The notes under the pieces: model-generated
Databases searched by the model: none
The model's input: only the letters and a program-made list of their open reading frames with translations
Told to the model about the DNA's origin: nothing
Source: JAVKLU01 sp031538895
GTDB taxonomy: Bacteria; Pseudomonadota; Gammaproteobacteria; Burkholderiales; Burkholderiaceae
NCBI GenBank assembly: GCA_031538895.1
Contig: JAVKLU010000041.1
Coordinates: 6,829 to 70,828, forward strand
Direction of reading: 5' to 3'
Length of the DNA: 64,000 nt
In this document: in pieces, positions 22,111-33,592 of the stretch
Layout of the letters: the number at the start of each line of letters is the position of its first letter
Position numbering within the stretch: the first letter of the stretch is position 1
Position numbers and translations under genes: made by a program

Positions 22111-22499
22111 AACTCGGTTACACAATCATCTATGTTCCAAATGTTGCCCAATCTCTGACATTTTTTGAAAGCGCGTTTGGCTTAGCACGTCGCTTTCTGC
22201 ACGAGTCAGGTGATTATGGCGAACTTGAAACGGGTGAAACAACGCTCGCCTTTGCCTCGCACGAACTTGGGAACGCACATTTTCCTAATGGTTTTGTCGC
22301 TGCAAGCGAATCCATCAAGCCTCTTGGCATCGAAATCGCCTTGGTTACATCGTCTGTTGTCGAGGCGCATGCTAAAGCCCTAGCCGCTGGTGCCACCGAG
22401 TTGCAAGAACCTGAGACCAAGTCATGGGGGCAAGTTGTCTCTTATGTCCGTTGTCCTGATGGAACTTTGGTTGAAATTTGCTCACCAGTCGGCAGCTAA
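22107..22499 (+). CDS. VOC-family protein (glyoxalase/bleomycin-resistance fold)
   Basis: A 130-aa vicinal-oxygen-chelate protein. The N-terminal MKLGYTIIYVPNVAQSLTFF with ESAFGLARRF, and the C-terminal VSYVRCPDGTLVEICSPVGS with its metal-ligand-like glutamate, are typical of single-module VOC enzymes. Substrate cannot be told. Such proteins are frequent passengers of integron cassettes, and a candidate attC-like site begins five bases after its stop. Its ATG overlaps the stop of the preceding small gene, so it may also be part of that operon. Confidence 0.85.
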   Translation: MKLGYTIIYVPNVAQSLTFFESAFGLARRFLHESGDYGELETGETTLAFASHELGNAHFPNGFVAASESIKPLGIEIALVTSSVVEAHAKALAAGATELQEPETKSWGQVVSYVRCPDGTLVEICSPVGS

Positions 22500-22504
22500 A
22501 ATAC

Positions 22505-22571
22505 GGCATAACAAGTCAAACCAGCGGACTGTCTACGATAACCGCTGATTCAAGGTTTAGGAACTTATGCC
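22505..22571 (+). other. Candidate integron attC-like recombination site
   Basis: The segment starts GGCATAACAAGTC, close to the R'' box plus spacer of attC sites. It has an inner pair AACCAGCGG (22519-22527) and CCGCTGATT (22542-22550) that is complementary except for one base, then CAAGG followed by GTTTAGG, a poor R' box. An outer match TTATGCC (22565-22571) is the reverse complement of GGCATAA. It sits just after a VOC stop codon and just before the next ATG, as expected for a cassette junction. No integrase gene is present in the window. Both R boxes deviate from consensus, so this may be a decayed site. Confidence 0.4.
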
Positions 22572-23145
22572 CACAAAACCGCTTAACCGCTTGATGTTTA
22601 TCCAAGGAAGGCTGTGCTTCTTCTGCAAGCAAGCCTTACCGACGACTGAGGCAAGCGTTGAACATTTACTCGCCAAATCCAATGGTGGAAACAACAGTGA
22701 CGAAAACTGCGTAGCGTGCTGCAAGTCACTCAACACGCTGTTTGGTAGCATGTCGCTCAGAGAGAAGTTTCAGGTTGTTCTCAATCAAAAAGGACAGTTC
22801 AAATGCCCCAAAAATGTGGGGACTGTCAAAACAGCGGCGCCATTAAATGATCCGTCCGCCGTCATATCTCAAACTAAATCTAAAGCTACTCCTAAAACAC
22901 CACCTAAAACACCACCTAAAGCAGCACCAGTCGTCGAAACCAAAAACAGTAAGCTGGCTTTTGTTATCGCTAATCTGAAACGGCGAGGCAATTCCAAACC
23001 GCGCAGCATCAAGACGCTGACAAGCGCTCTTGCCTCGCTTTATCCTAAAGATATGCCCGAAGAGGAGTTGGCTTCATTATTCCAGCAATTGCAATCAACA
23101 GGCCAAGTCATCGTCACCGAAGACAAGGTGATGTATGCGTTTTGA
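22567..23145 (+). CDS. HNH-type nuclease-like protein with C-terminal helical domain
   Basis: A 192-aa protein with two parts joined by a Pro/Lys/Thr linker. Residues 18-60 carry CFFCKQ, then VEHLLAKSNGGNNSDENCV and ACCKSLN, which matches the zinc-binding CxxC / H / N / CxxxxN frame of HNH endonucleases. The linker (about 100-125) contains a 12-base unit repeated three times (PKTPPKTPPKAAP). Residues 130-192 (LAFVIANLKRRGNSKPRSIK, then EEELASLFQQLQSTG) look like a small winged-helix or similar nucleic-acid-binding domain. A nuclease role is inferred; whether the catalytic residues are complete needs alignment. It lies alone, convergent with dapD. Confidence 0.7.
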   Translation: MPTKPLNRLMFIQGRLCFFCKQALPTTEASVEHLLAKSNGGNNSDENCVACCKSLNTLFGSMSLREKFQVVLNQKGQFKCPKNVGTVKTAAPLNDPSAVISQTKSKATPKTPPKTPPKAAPVVETKNSKLAFVIANLKRRGNSKPRSIKTLTSALASLYPKDMPEEELASLFQQLQSTGQVIVTEDKVMYAF

Positions 23146-23198
23146 ATCACCAATCCTAAGATCAAGCGAATAAGGTAGGAGAAGCCCCCGCCAATTGA

Positions 23199-24023
23199 TT
23201 ACACGCCGCGCAACAATTCGTTAATGCCGACTTTGGCGCGTGTTTGTTTATCAACTTTTTTGACGATGACCGCGCAATACAGACTGTATTTACCATCTGC
23301 TGAAGGCAGATTCCCAGACACGACAACAGAACCGGCAGGAATACGACCATAACTAAACTCGCCCGTTGCGCGATCGTAAATTTTTGTCGATTGTCCCAAG
23401 TACACGCCCATCGAAATCACACTGCCCTCTTCGACGATTACACCTTCAACGACTTCAGAACGCGCGCCAATAAAGCAATCATCTTCGATGATGGTGGGGT
23501 TTGCTTGCAAAGGCTCTAGCACACCGCCAATTCCAACGCCACCCGACAAATGGACGTTTTTACCGATTTGTGCGCACGACCCCACTGTCGCCCAGGTATC
23601 CACCATCGTACCCTCACCCACATAGGCGCCGATATTGACAAAAGATGGCATCAACACCACGGCTTTACCAATAAAACTGCCACGACGCGCAGCTGCTGGC
23701 GGAACCACACGAAAACCGGCTGTTTGAAAATCATTCGCGCTGAAATTCGCAAATTTTGAAGGCACTTTGTCATATGCCGGAATGCCGCTATCTGCACCGA
23801 TCAATTGGTTTTCCTCCATACGAAACGACAATAAAACGGCTTTTTTCAACCATTGATGCGTATGCCATTGCCCTTCAATTTTTTCAGCGACACGCAAACG
23901 TCCCTTATCCAATTCACTCAAAACAGCTTGAACAGCTTGACGCAAATCAGTGCTGACATTGGCAGGCGTAATTTCTGCGCGGGTTTCCCACGCTTGATCA
24001 ATAATTTTTTCCAAAGTATGCAT
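23199..24023 (-). CDS. dapD: 2,3,4,5-tetrahydropyridine-2,6-dicarboxylate N-succinyltransferase
   Basis: Lysine/meso-diaminopimelate pathway enzyme (274 aa) that transfers succinyl from succinyl-CoA. An alpha-helical N-terminal part ([18 protein letters not shown]) is followed by a left-handed beta-helix of hexapeptide repeats ([40 protein letters not shown]). I use the ATG at 24023 and reject the TTG at 24032. It is downstream of dapC on the same strand with a 45-base gap, so the two consecutive pathway steps are likely cotranscribed. Confidence 0.97.
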   Translation of the reverse strand: MHTLEKIIDQAWETRAEITPANVSTDLRQAVQAVLSELDKGRLRVAEKIEGQWHTHQWLKKAVLLSFRMEENQLIGADSGIPAYDKVPSKFANFSANDFQTAGFRVVPPAAARRGSFIGKAVVLMPSFVNIGAYVGEGTMVDTWATVGSCAQIGKNVHLSGGVGIGGVLEPLQANPTIIEDDCFIGARSEVVEGVIVEEGSVISMGVYLGQSTKIYDRATGEFSYGRIPAGSVVVSGNLPSADGKYSLYCAVIVKKVDKQTRAKVGINELLRGV

Positions 24024-24068
24024 AGTTATCAATAAGTAGAAATGTGACTGTTTTTTTTACCAAAAATT

Positions 24069-25340
24069 TTATGTGTGAATTTTGGAAACGCCGCGTAAAA
24101 AATCCACGATACGGTGTGCTGCCATCACGCATTCCTCAAGCGGAGCGACCAGGGCCATACGAACAAAGCCCTTTCCTGGATTGACGCCCGCGTCGTTAGG
24201 ACGCGCCAAATAACTGCCTGGCAAAACCGTGACACCTTGCGAGCGATATAGGTTTTTCGCAAATTCAGTATCGTCAAAATAATCATCGACTCGCGTCCAT
24301 ACATAAAACCCTGCGGCGGGTTGAGTCACCGGCAAGACTGTCGCGAGTATGGGTATGACTTGCGCGAATTTCTGAGCATACAAACGCCTGTTTTCAATCA
24401 CATGCGCCTCATCTTGCCATGCGGTAAGTGAAGTTTTTTGTACGGCCCCGCCCATCGCACAGCCATGATAGGTACGGTAGCGCGTAAATGCGGCGATTAA
24501 ATCGGCATCGCCGGCGACAAAACCTGAGCGCAAACCTGGTACGTTAGAGCGTTTAGATAAGCTGGAACAGATCAGTAGATTATGAAAGTCCGTTCGCCCC
24601 AATTTTTGCGCGGCACTGAGCGCGCCTAAAGGCGCGCGCTCCTCGGCAAAATAAATTTCAGAATAACACTCGTCGCTCACAATCACAAAACCATAACGGT
24701 CTGATAAAGCGAACAAATCGCGCCATTCCTCTTGACTCATTACCGCGCCACTGGGGTTGTCTGGACTACACACAAATACCAATTGCGTGCGCGCCCAAAT
24801 GGTGTCGGGGACGCTTTGGTAATCATGGGCAAAGTTACGATTAGGGTCAGCGTTGACAAAATAAGTCTGTGCCCCAGCCAACAAGGCCGCACCTTCATAA
24901 ATTTGATAAAACGGATTGGGGCACACGACAATCGGTTTTAAGTTGTTATCCAATTTTCGTCCCACCACTGTTTGCGCAATCGAAAACAAGGCTTCACGCG
25001 ATCCATTGACCGGAATCACCTGTGTATTGGGATCGCATGACAGCAAGTCATAACGCCGCGTAATCCACTGGCTCATCGCTTTACGCAGGGCTTCGCTTCC
25101 CTGCGTGCTGGGATAAAACGAAAGTTCCGTAACGGCACTGGAAAAAGCGTCTTGAATCAATTGCGATGTCGCATGTTTGGGTTCACCGATACCCAAATTG
25201 ATCGGAGCACAATTGCTAGGCGGCGGCACGCCTTGAAACAACACACGTAATTTTTCAAATGGATATGACTGCAATTGCGCCAGATCAGGATTGCAGTAAG
25301 TCACCGCACGCATAGAAAAATCAGTGGATAAGGCGTTCAT
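24069..25340 (-). CDS. dapC: Succinyldiaminopimelate transaminase
   Basis: PLP-dependent class I aminotransferase (423 aa) that acts after DapD in diaminopimelate synthesis. The N-terminal signature LQSYPFEKLRVLFQGV, VCSPDNPSGAVMS and the lysine in SLSKRSNVPGLRSGF, which carries PLP, are visible. The neighbouring dapD supports DapC over other aminotransferases. The ATG at 25340 follows a TTG that I discount. A 21-base gap separates it from the upstream phosphomannomutase gene. Confidence 0.92.
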   Translation of the reverse strand: MNALSTDFSMRAVTYCNPDLAQLQSYPFEKLRVLFQGVPPPSNCAPINLGIGEPKHATSQLIQDAFSSAVTELSFYPSTQGSEALRKAMSQWITRRYDLLSCDPNTQVIPVNGSREALFSIAQTVVGRKLDNNLKPIVVCPNPFYQIYEGAALLAGAQTYFVNADPNRNFAHDYQSVPDTIWARTQLVFVCSPDNPSGAVMSQEEWRDLFALSDRYGFVIVSDECYSEIYFAEERAPLGALSAAQKLGRTDFHNLLICSSLSKRSNVPGLRSGFVAGDADLIAAFTRYRTYHGCAMGGAVQKTSLTAWQDEAHVIENRRLYAQKFAQVIPILATVLPVTQPAAGFYVWTRVDDYFDDTEFAKNLYRSQGVTVLPGSYLARPNDAGVNPGKGFVRMALVAPLEECVMAAHRIVDFLRGVSKIHT

Positions 25341-25361
25341 CAATCAGTCCTTTTTAAATTT

Positions 25362-26759
25362 TTAATCGGACCACGGCAATTGCGCATCGGGTTTAAAACG
25401 CAGAATTTGTGTTTTAAATTGGGTTTGAATTCGTTTCAGTGCGACCGCGTTATCGGCTTCAAATCGCATCACAATCACAGGCGTGGTGTTGGATGCGCGC
25501 ACTAAACCAAAACCATCGGCGTACTCAACGCGCATCCCATCGATCGTAATTAACTCTTTCGCATCAGCAAAAACACCCTGATTTTGAATATCACGAATTA
25601 AACGATGGTTGTCGCCTTCGGCCGTAGCGCAATGCAATTCTGGTGTATTGGCCAATGCCTGTGGCAAGGCTTCGAGGACGGCACTGGGATTATCAAAAGG
25701 ACTCAAAATCTCTAATAAGCGAACGGCGGTATAGAGCGCATCATCAAAACCAAACCACCGTTCGGCAAAGAAAATATGTCCGCTCATTTCACCACCCAAT
25801 GCGGCATTCAGCTCACGCATACGTGCTTTGACTAAAGAATGCCCGGTTGGACACATTACGGGAATCCCACCCGCAGTTGCAATTTCATGCGCCAACAAGC
25901 GCGTGCACTTGACATCAAAGGCAATTGTCGCGCCTTTGACGCGCGTCAAAATATCACGCGCAAACAACATCATTTGCCGATCAGGAAAAATATTTACGCC
26001 ATTAGCAGTCACTACGCCTAAACGATCGCCATCGCCATCAAAAGCTAAACCAATATCGGCTTTTTGCGCAATCACTTCACGAATTAAATCTTGTAAATTT
26101 TTGGGATCAGCCGGATCAGGATGATGGTTGGGAAAATTGCCATCAATGTCACAAAATAATTCGATGACTTCGCAACCTAAAGTGCGTAACAATGGACCAG
26201 CAAAACCGCCGGCAACACCATTACCACAATCAAGCACCACTTTTAAGGAACGCGCCAAAGTGCTGTCAGAACAAACACGTTGCAAATACTGTGGCCACAA
26301 ATCATGCAATGTAATTTGACCTTGCGTTTTGGCGGTGAAATCCAAATGACAAATCCGTTGATACAAGGCTTGAATCGTCGCACCATAAATCGCTTGCCCA
26401 TCCAACACCATTTTAAAACCGTTGTAGTTCGACGGATTGTGACTACCCGTAATTTGAATCCCCGACAAAGCCAATTGCGTACAGCCGTAATAAGTCAGGG
26501 GCGTTGGCACTTGACCAATATCAATCACCACCAGTCCGCAATCGGCTAAACCCTCGGCTAAGGCGCGCGATAGACTGGGGCTAGACAAACGTCCATCGCG
26601 TCCCAAAACTACTTTTTGTTGCTTGAGATTCATAACAGCGCTACCAAACGCCCTGCCCAAATGATAGGCAAAATCATCGGTCAGTTCCAATTCAACAATA
26701 CCGCGAATATCGTAGGCCTTAAAAATATGTGCGGGGGGTGTATAGGCGATCGTAGTCAT
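25362..26759 (-). CDS. Phosphomannomutase/phosphoglucomutase
   Basis: A 465-aa alpha-D-phosphohexomutase of the AlgC/ManB kind, interconverting hexose 1- and 6-phosphates for surface polysaccharide and LPS sugars. The catalytic phosphoserine is in TGSHNP (serine about residue 106). The metal-binding loop DGDGDR is at about 241-246. The sugar-specificity loop GGEMSGHIFF is also present. The ATG at 26759 is used rather than the TTG one codon upstream. The gene lies between split-metH and dapC on the same strand. Substrate preference cannot be read. Confidence 0.93.
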   Translation of the reverse strand: MTTIAYTPPAHIFKAYDIRGIVELELTDDFAYHLGRAFGSAVMNLKQQKVVLGRDGRLSSPSLSRALAEGLADCGLVVIDIGQVPTPLTYYGCTQLALSGIQITGSHNPSNYNGFKMVLDGQAIYGATIQALYQRICHLDFTAKTQGQITLHDLWPQYLQRVCSDSTLARSLKVVLDCGNGVAGGFAGPLLRTLGCEVIELFCDIDGNFPNHHPDPADPKNLQDLIREVIAQKADIGLAFDGDGDRLGVVTANGVNIFPDRQMMLFARDILTRVKGATIAFDVKCTRLLAHEIATAGGIPVMCPTGHSLVKARMRELNAALGGEMSGHIFFAERWFGFDDALYTAVRLLEILSPFDNPSAVLEALPQALANTPELHCATAEGDNHRLIRDIQNQGVFADAKELITIDGMRVEYADGFGLVRASNTTPVIVMRFEADNAVALKRIQTQFKTQILRFKPDAQLPWSD

Positions 26760-26769
26760 CAATAAACAC

Positions 26770-27807
26770 TTAAAAATTTACAGAAGGTATTTGACGCGGC
26801 GTACGCAGTGCTAATGCCTGTGCGATCGCGCTGATGTGTGCAGGAGTCGTGCCGCAACAGCCCCCTGCAATATTCAACAAACCTGCTTGTGCGAAATCAT
26901 CTAGCATCCGCGCGGTATCGGTAGGCGTTTCATCAAAGCCCGTTTCACTCATTGGATTAGGTAATCCGGCATTGGGGTAAATACACACCGCGGTATCGAC
27001 AAGTGTCGCTAGCTCTTGCGCATAAGGCCGCATTAAAGCTGCGCCCAAGGCGCAATTTAAACCGACGGTCATTGGCTTTATATGACGAATCGAAATCCAA
27101 AATGCTTCAACGGTTTGTCCCGATAACAAACGTCCCGACGCATCCGTCACCGTGCCAGACACCATGACCGGAAGCTGAGTTCCGCTGTCTTCAAAAAACG
27201 CCGCTAATGCAAACAACGCAGCTTTGCAATTGAGCGTATCAAATACGGTTTCAACTAACAAAATATCAACGCCGCCTTCAACCAGCGCTTCGATTTGTTC
27301 GCGATATGCTGCGACTAACTCATCAAAAGTAACATTGCGCGCGCCAGGATTGTTCACATCCGGCGAGATTGACGCGGTTTTGGGCGTAGGTCCAATCGCA
27401 CCGGCAACAAAACGTGGTTTATCGCTGGTGCTGTATTGATCGACAACTTTTCGGGCAATTTTTGCCGAGGCGATATTCATCTCGCGAACGAATTGAAGCA
27501 TGTAATAGTCCGCTTGCGCAATCGCATTGGCACCAAAAGTATTGGTTTCAATAATGTCAGCGCCAGCGGCTAAATATTGGCCGTGAATTTCTTCAATTAC
27601 TTGCGGGCGAGTTAAAGACAACAACTCATTACTGCCACGTAAAAAAATTTCACGCTCGCACGCTGGCGCAGTAAACGAAACAAAACGATCAGCTCGGTAA
27701 TCAGCCTCAGTCAATTTGTATTGTTGAATCATGGTTCCCATCGCGCCATCCATGATCAAAATACGCATTTTCATTAATTCGCGAAGCTTTCTTTCAATTG
27801 AATTCAT
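26770..27807 (-). CDS. Homocysteine S-methyltransferase domain protein (N-terminal half of split MetH)
   Basis: A 345-aa protein equal to the homocysteine-binding module of cobalamin-dependent methionine synthase. It opens MNSIERKLRELMKMRILIMD then GAMGTMIQQY. The three zinc ligands are present: Cys252 in GLNCALGA and the pair Cys317-Cys318 in GGCCGTTPAH. The folate-, cobalamin- and SAM-binding modules are absent, so a separate gene elsewhere must supply them; in several Burkholderiales the two halves are neighbours, but not here. The open frame reaches back to 27930, but that part overlaps terC. The start is one of the two ATGs at 27807 or 27810. Confidence 0.88.
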   Translation of the reverse strand: MNSIERKLRELMKMRILIMDGAMGTMIQQYKLTEADYRADRFVSFTAPACEREIFLRGSNELLSLTRPQVIEEIHGQYLAAGADIIETNTFGANAIAQADYYMLQFVREMNIASAKIARKVVDQYSTSDKPRFVAGAIGPTPKTASISPDVNNPGARNVTFDELVAAYREQIEALVEGGVDILLVETVFDTLNCKAALFALAAFFEDSGTQLPVMVSGTVTDASGRLLSGQTVEAFWISIRHIKPMTVGLNCALGAALMRPYAQELATLVDTAVCIYPNAGLPNPMSETGFDETPTDTARMLDDFAQAGLLNIAGGCCGTTPAHISAIAQALALRTPRQIPSVNF

Positions 27808-27845
27808 CATTATTGACTGCGAATATTGGATTCTAAAAAATGTAT

Positions 27846-28553
27846 TTAAATCGTTTTTTGTGCCGCACGTTTTTTGAGAAGATGCCCAACTAGGATGACG
27901 CCCACAGCGCCCAATACTTCCATCGTCCATTTAATCCACGGCTGATACGGTGCAATAAAGCCTTGTACAAAAACATCGGATACGAGCAGACCACCAGATA
28001 GCCAACCCAATAAACCGGCGCCAAAAATAATCACCCAAGGGAAACGATCCATGATCTTCAGTACCAACTGACTGCCCGCAATCACAATCGGAATCGAAAT
28101 TAAAATTCCTAACACTACCAAAAATACATCTCCTTTGGCTGCCGCAGCAACTGCAATCACATTATCTAAACTCATCACTGCATCAGCCACAATAATTGTT
28201 TTGATCGCAATCCAGAGTTTTTCGCTAGCTGAAATATCCTTATGCTCGTCGTTATCGTTCAACAATAATTTCACACCAATTACCAACAGCAATAGACCAC
28301 CGATAATTTTCAAAAAAGGAACTGATAGCAAAGTTAAGGCAAAACTGATCAGAACAATGCGCAAGCCAACCGCACCGACCATGCCCCAAAAAATACCTTT
28401 GCGACGTTGTTCCGGTGGTAAATGACGGCACGCCAAGCCAATCAAAATCGCGTTATCACCGCCTAGCAGAATATCAATCATGATAATTTGCAGCAAGCTA
28501 ATATAAAAAGTCGGAGTGCTTAATGACTGAATAATGACGTCTAAAAAATCCAT
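27846..28553 (-). CDS. TerC-family integral membrane protein
   Basis: A 235-aa membrane protein with about seven hydrophobic helices. The family's acidic membrane motifs are clear: GGDNAILIGLACRHLPP near residue 32 and DAVMSLDNVIAVAAAAKGD near residue 118. Members of the family are linked to metal ion homeostasis, including manganese export (YoaE/MntX/YkoY type), and to tellurite resistance. The specific metal cannot be assigned here. A manganese-sensing yybP-ykoY element would be informative, but I do not see one in the short upstream gap (28554-28634). Confidence 0.88.
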   Translation of the reverse strand: MDFLDVIIQSLSTPTFYISLLQIIMIDILLGGDNAILIGLACRHLPPEQRRKGIFWGMVGAVGLRIVLISFALTLLSVPFLKIIGGLLLLVIGVKLLLNDNDEHKDISASEKLWIAIKTIIVADAVMSLDNVIAVAAAAKGDVFLVVLGILISIPIVIAGSQLVLKIMDRFPWVIIFGAGLLGWLSGGLLVSDVFVQGFIAPYQPWIKWTMEVLGAVGVILVGHLLKKRAAQKTI

Positions 28554-28590
28554 AAAAAGTCCTTGATATGTTCGATTAAGTTACTTTATA

Positions 28591-28622
28591 TTGAGTTAAT
28601 ACTGATGTTGAGTTAATACTGA
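28591..28622. repeat. Short direct repeat between terC and hldE2
   Basis: The 15-mer TTGAGTTAATACTGA occurs at 28591-28605 and again at 28608-28622, a 17-base period. A second pair, TCGATTAAGT, occurs at 28572-28581 and 28631-28640; the latter copy includes the stop codon of the hldE2-like gene. Confidence 0.85.
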
Positions 28623-28634
28623 ACAAGTGATCGA

Positions 28635-29117
28635 TTAAGTGCCGCGAATTTTTTGTAGCAAGCGCGTTGTCGAGCGCTCAAATTCAAACGCGATCGCATG
28701 ACAAATTCCACCATACTGGGCGACCGCGCGACCTTCTGGCGTTTGTTCGATCTGATAGTCACCACCCTTCACATAAATAGGTGGCTGCAAAACCCGTACT
28801 AAGGATTCCGCCGTCGCTTCATCAAACGATAAAACAAAGGTCACAACATCCAAGGCCGCCAAAATTGCCATCCGATCTTCGCAAACATTGAGCGGCCTAT
28901 CGTCGCCCTTACCTAAAAGTTTAACCGACGCATCAGTGTTGACACCAATCACTAAAGCCATGCCCAGCGCGCGTGCGCGCGCCAAGTAAGTCACATGCCC
29001 TCGGTGCAAAATATCAAACACGCCATTGGTCAAAACCCATTTTTCGGGCAGACGTTCACGCCATGATGCAAGGTTATCCAAACTCACCACTTTTTGTTCA
29101 AACACGACATTACTCAT
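28635..29117 (-). CDS. rfaE2: D-glycero-beta-D-manno-heptose 1-phosphate adenylyltransferase
   Basis: A 160-aa cytidylyltransferase-fold enzyme that makes ADP-heptose for the LPS inner core. It corresponds to the C-terminal domain of HldE; the kinase domain is separate, as is usual in betaproteobacteria. The nucleotide-binding motif NGVFDILHRGH near residue 32 contains the HxGH signature, and VKGGDYQIEQTPEGRAV is typical of the heptose enzyme. It follows the ABC-F gene on the same strand after 15 bases. Confidence 0.92.
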   Translation of the reverse strand: MSNVVFEQKVVSLDNLASWRERLPEKWVLTNGVFDILHRGHVTYLARARALGMALVIGVNTDASVKLLGKGDDRPLNVCEDRMAILAALDVVTFVLSFDEATAESLVRVLQPPIYVKGGDYQIEQTPEGRAVAQYGGICHAIAFEFERSTTRLLQKIRGT

Positions 29118-29132
29118 GATGTATCAATCTTT

Positions 29133-32389
<3,257 letters not shown>

Positions 32390-32481
32390 TCAAATAAATA
32401 AAAAATTCTGTTGAAAGTGATCCTGTGATGTGTATAGAAACCGCCAAGGAATCAAACTTGACGCGCCGCCTGTGACAATAA

Positions 32482-32961
32482 TTACGTGTCAAGAGTTTGT
32501 CTGTATTCCAGTTTGCGCAAAATCGCCGCAACGTGATCCAATACGCCGTTGATGTAGCGAAAACCTTCGTCGCTGCCGTATTTTTTTTGTAAATCAAGCG
32601 CTTCGTTAATCACAACGCGGTACGGCACGCTGATGTGGTTTTTTAATTCACACACCCCAACCAACAAAATCGCTTGTTCCACATAACTGATTTGCTCTTG
32701 CGCACGATCCAAAAATGGGGTCATCAAACCACTTAACTGTTCGTATTGCGCGATGCTGTCGTACAACAAACTTTTAAAATGATCCACATCCACGCGGTTG
32801 AACTGCGGCTGATCGCGCGATTGCGCATCAATTAAGGCTGGCGCGTTATGGTTCATTAACCATTGAAACACGCCTCGCACCGCAAAATCGCGTGACAATC
32901 GTCGCGGCGAAGGTTTTTTGCTCCGCATTGGCACTTTACTCACACCACGATCATCGCTCAT
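32482..32961 (-). CDS. nusB: Transcription antitermination factor NusB
   Basis: All-helical RNA-binding protein (159 aa) that acts with NusE/S10 at boxA in rRNA operon antitermination. The N-terminal SRDFAVRGVFQWLMN and the C-terminal VVINEALDLQKKYGSDEGFR are conserved landmarks. The first 20 or so residues are a basic extension. Its ATG overlaps the ribH stop (ATGA), the common ribH-nusB arrangement. A 101-base gap separates it from serS. Confidence 0.95.
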   Translation of the reverse strand: MSDDRGVSKVPMRSKKPSPRRLSRDFAVRGVFQWLMNHNAPALIDAQSRDQPQFNRVDVDHFKSLLYDSIAQYEQLSGLMTPFLDRAQEQISYVEQAILLVGVCELKNHISVPYRVVINEALDLQKKYGSDEGFRYINGVLDHVAAILRKLEYRQTLDT

Positions 32962-33419
32962 TCGCGTTCACTCAAAAGCATATCTAAGGATGCCATTTCA
33001 ATCGCACCTTGCGCAGCCGCAATGCCTTTTTCTTCAACCCGCGCGAAGGCTTGTTCATCGGTGTTCGTCGTGATAATCGCGTTAATAATAGGAATATCTA
33101 GCTCCAGTGACAAATTCATTACCGCACGCGCAGACTCGTTTGACACCACTTCAAAATGATAGGTATCTCCACGAATCACTGCACCAATCGCGATCAGTAC
33201 ATCGCAATCGTGCTCGGTTTGCAAGCGCGATAAGGCATAAGGAATTTCGAGTGCGCCAGGAACTGTTACGTAGATGAGTTCGTCAATATTGGCGCCCAAA
33301 CGACATAACTCAACCAAACAAGCACCCCAAATTCGATTGGTCACTTCACTATTAAAACGCGCTTGCACAACACCGATACGAGCATTGCTCGCATCCAGTT
33401 GACCCATAAGTTCTTGCAT
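32958..33419 (-). CDS. ribH: 6,7-dimethyl-8-ribityllumazine synthase
   Basis: Penultimate enzyme of riboflavin synthesis (153 aa), a capsid-like oligomer. Visible signatures are VVQARFNSEVTNRI, TVPGALEIPYALSRL, the phosphate-binding GAVIRGDTYHFEVV with its catalytic histidine, and NAIITTNTDEQAFARV. It is the first gene of the minus-strand run that ends at dapD. The gene on its other side is divergent. No FMN riboswitch is seen in the 173-base divergent gap. Confidence 0.96.
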   Translation of the reverse strand: MQELMGQLDASNARIGVVQARFNSEVTNRIWGACLVELCRLGANIDELIYVTVPGALEIPYALSRLQTEHDCDVLIAIGAVIRGDTYHFEVVSNESARAVMNLSLELDIPIINAIITTNTDEQAFARVEEKGIAAAQGAIEMASLDMLLSERE

Positions 33420-33515
33420 AAAATTCTCTTAAATACGATAAAAATAAAACATCACACCACGCGCGTCACAGTAGAATTGCGCCGCTTATTTTCCTGCGCG
33501 TTTTCTCGTACACCA

Positions 33516-33548
33516 ACACTCCGCACATTTTTCAAAGGAGCGGAGTGT
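33516..33548. promoter_or_regulatory. Inverted repeat in the divergent ribH / GlcG-like gap
   Basis: ACACTCCG (33516-33523) and CGGAGTGT (33541-33548) are perfect eight-base inverted repeats with a 17-base centre. The flanks continue the symmetry loosely (GTACACC before, GTGTAC overlapping after). The site lies upstream of two divergent genes, so it might be an operator or an attenuating hairpin in a leader. No regulator is identified. Confidence 0.3.
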
Positions 33549-33592
33549 ACAGGTCATACCGCAAGCCTCCCATAACTCTTGTTTTTAATCCT

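Noticed and set aside
27811..27930. N-terminal extension of the split MetH protein
   Set aside because: It lies over the end of terC in another frame and has no resemblance to the family.
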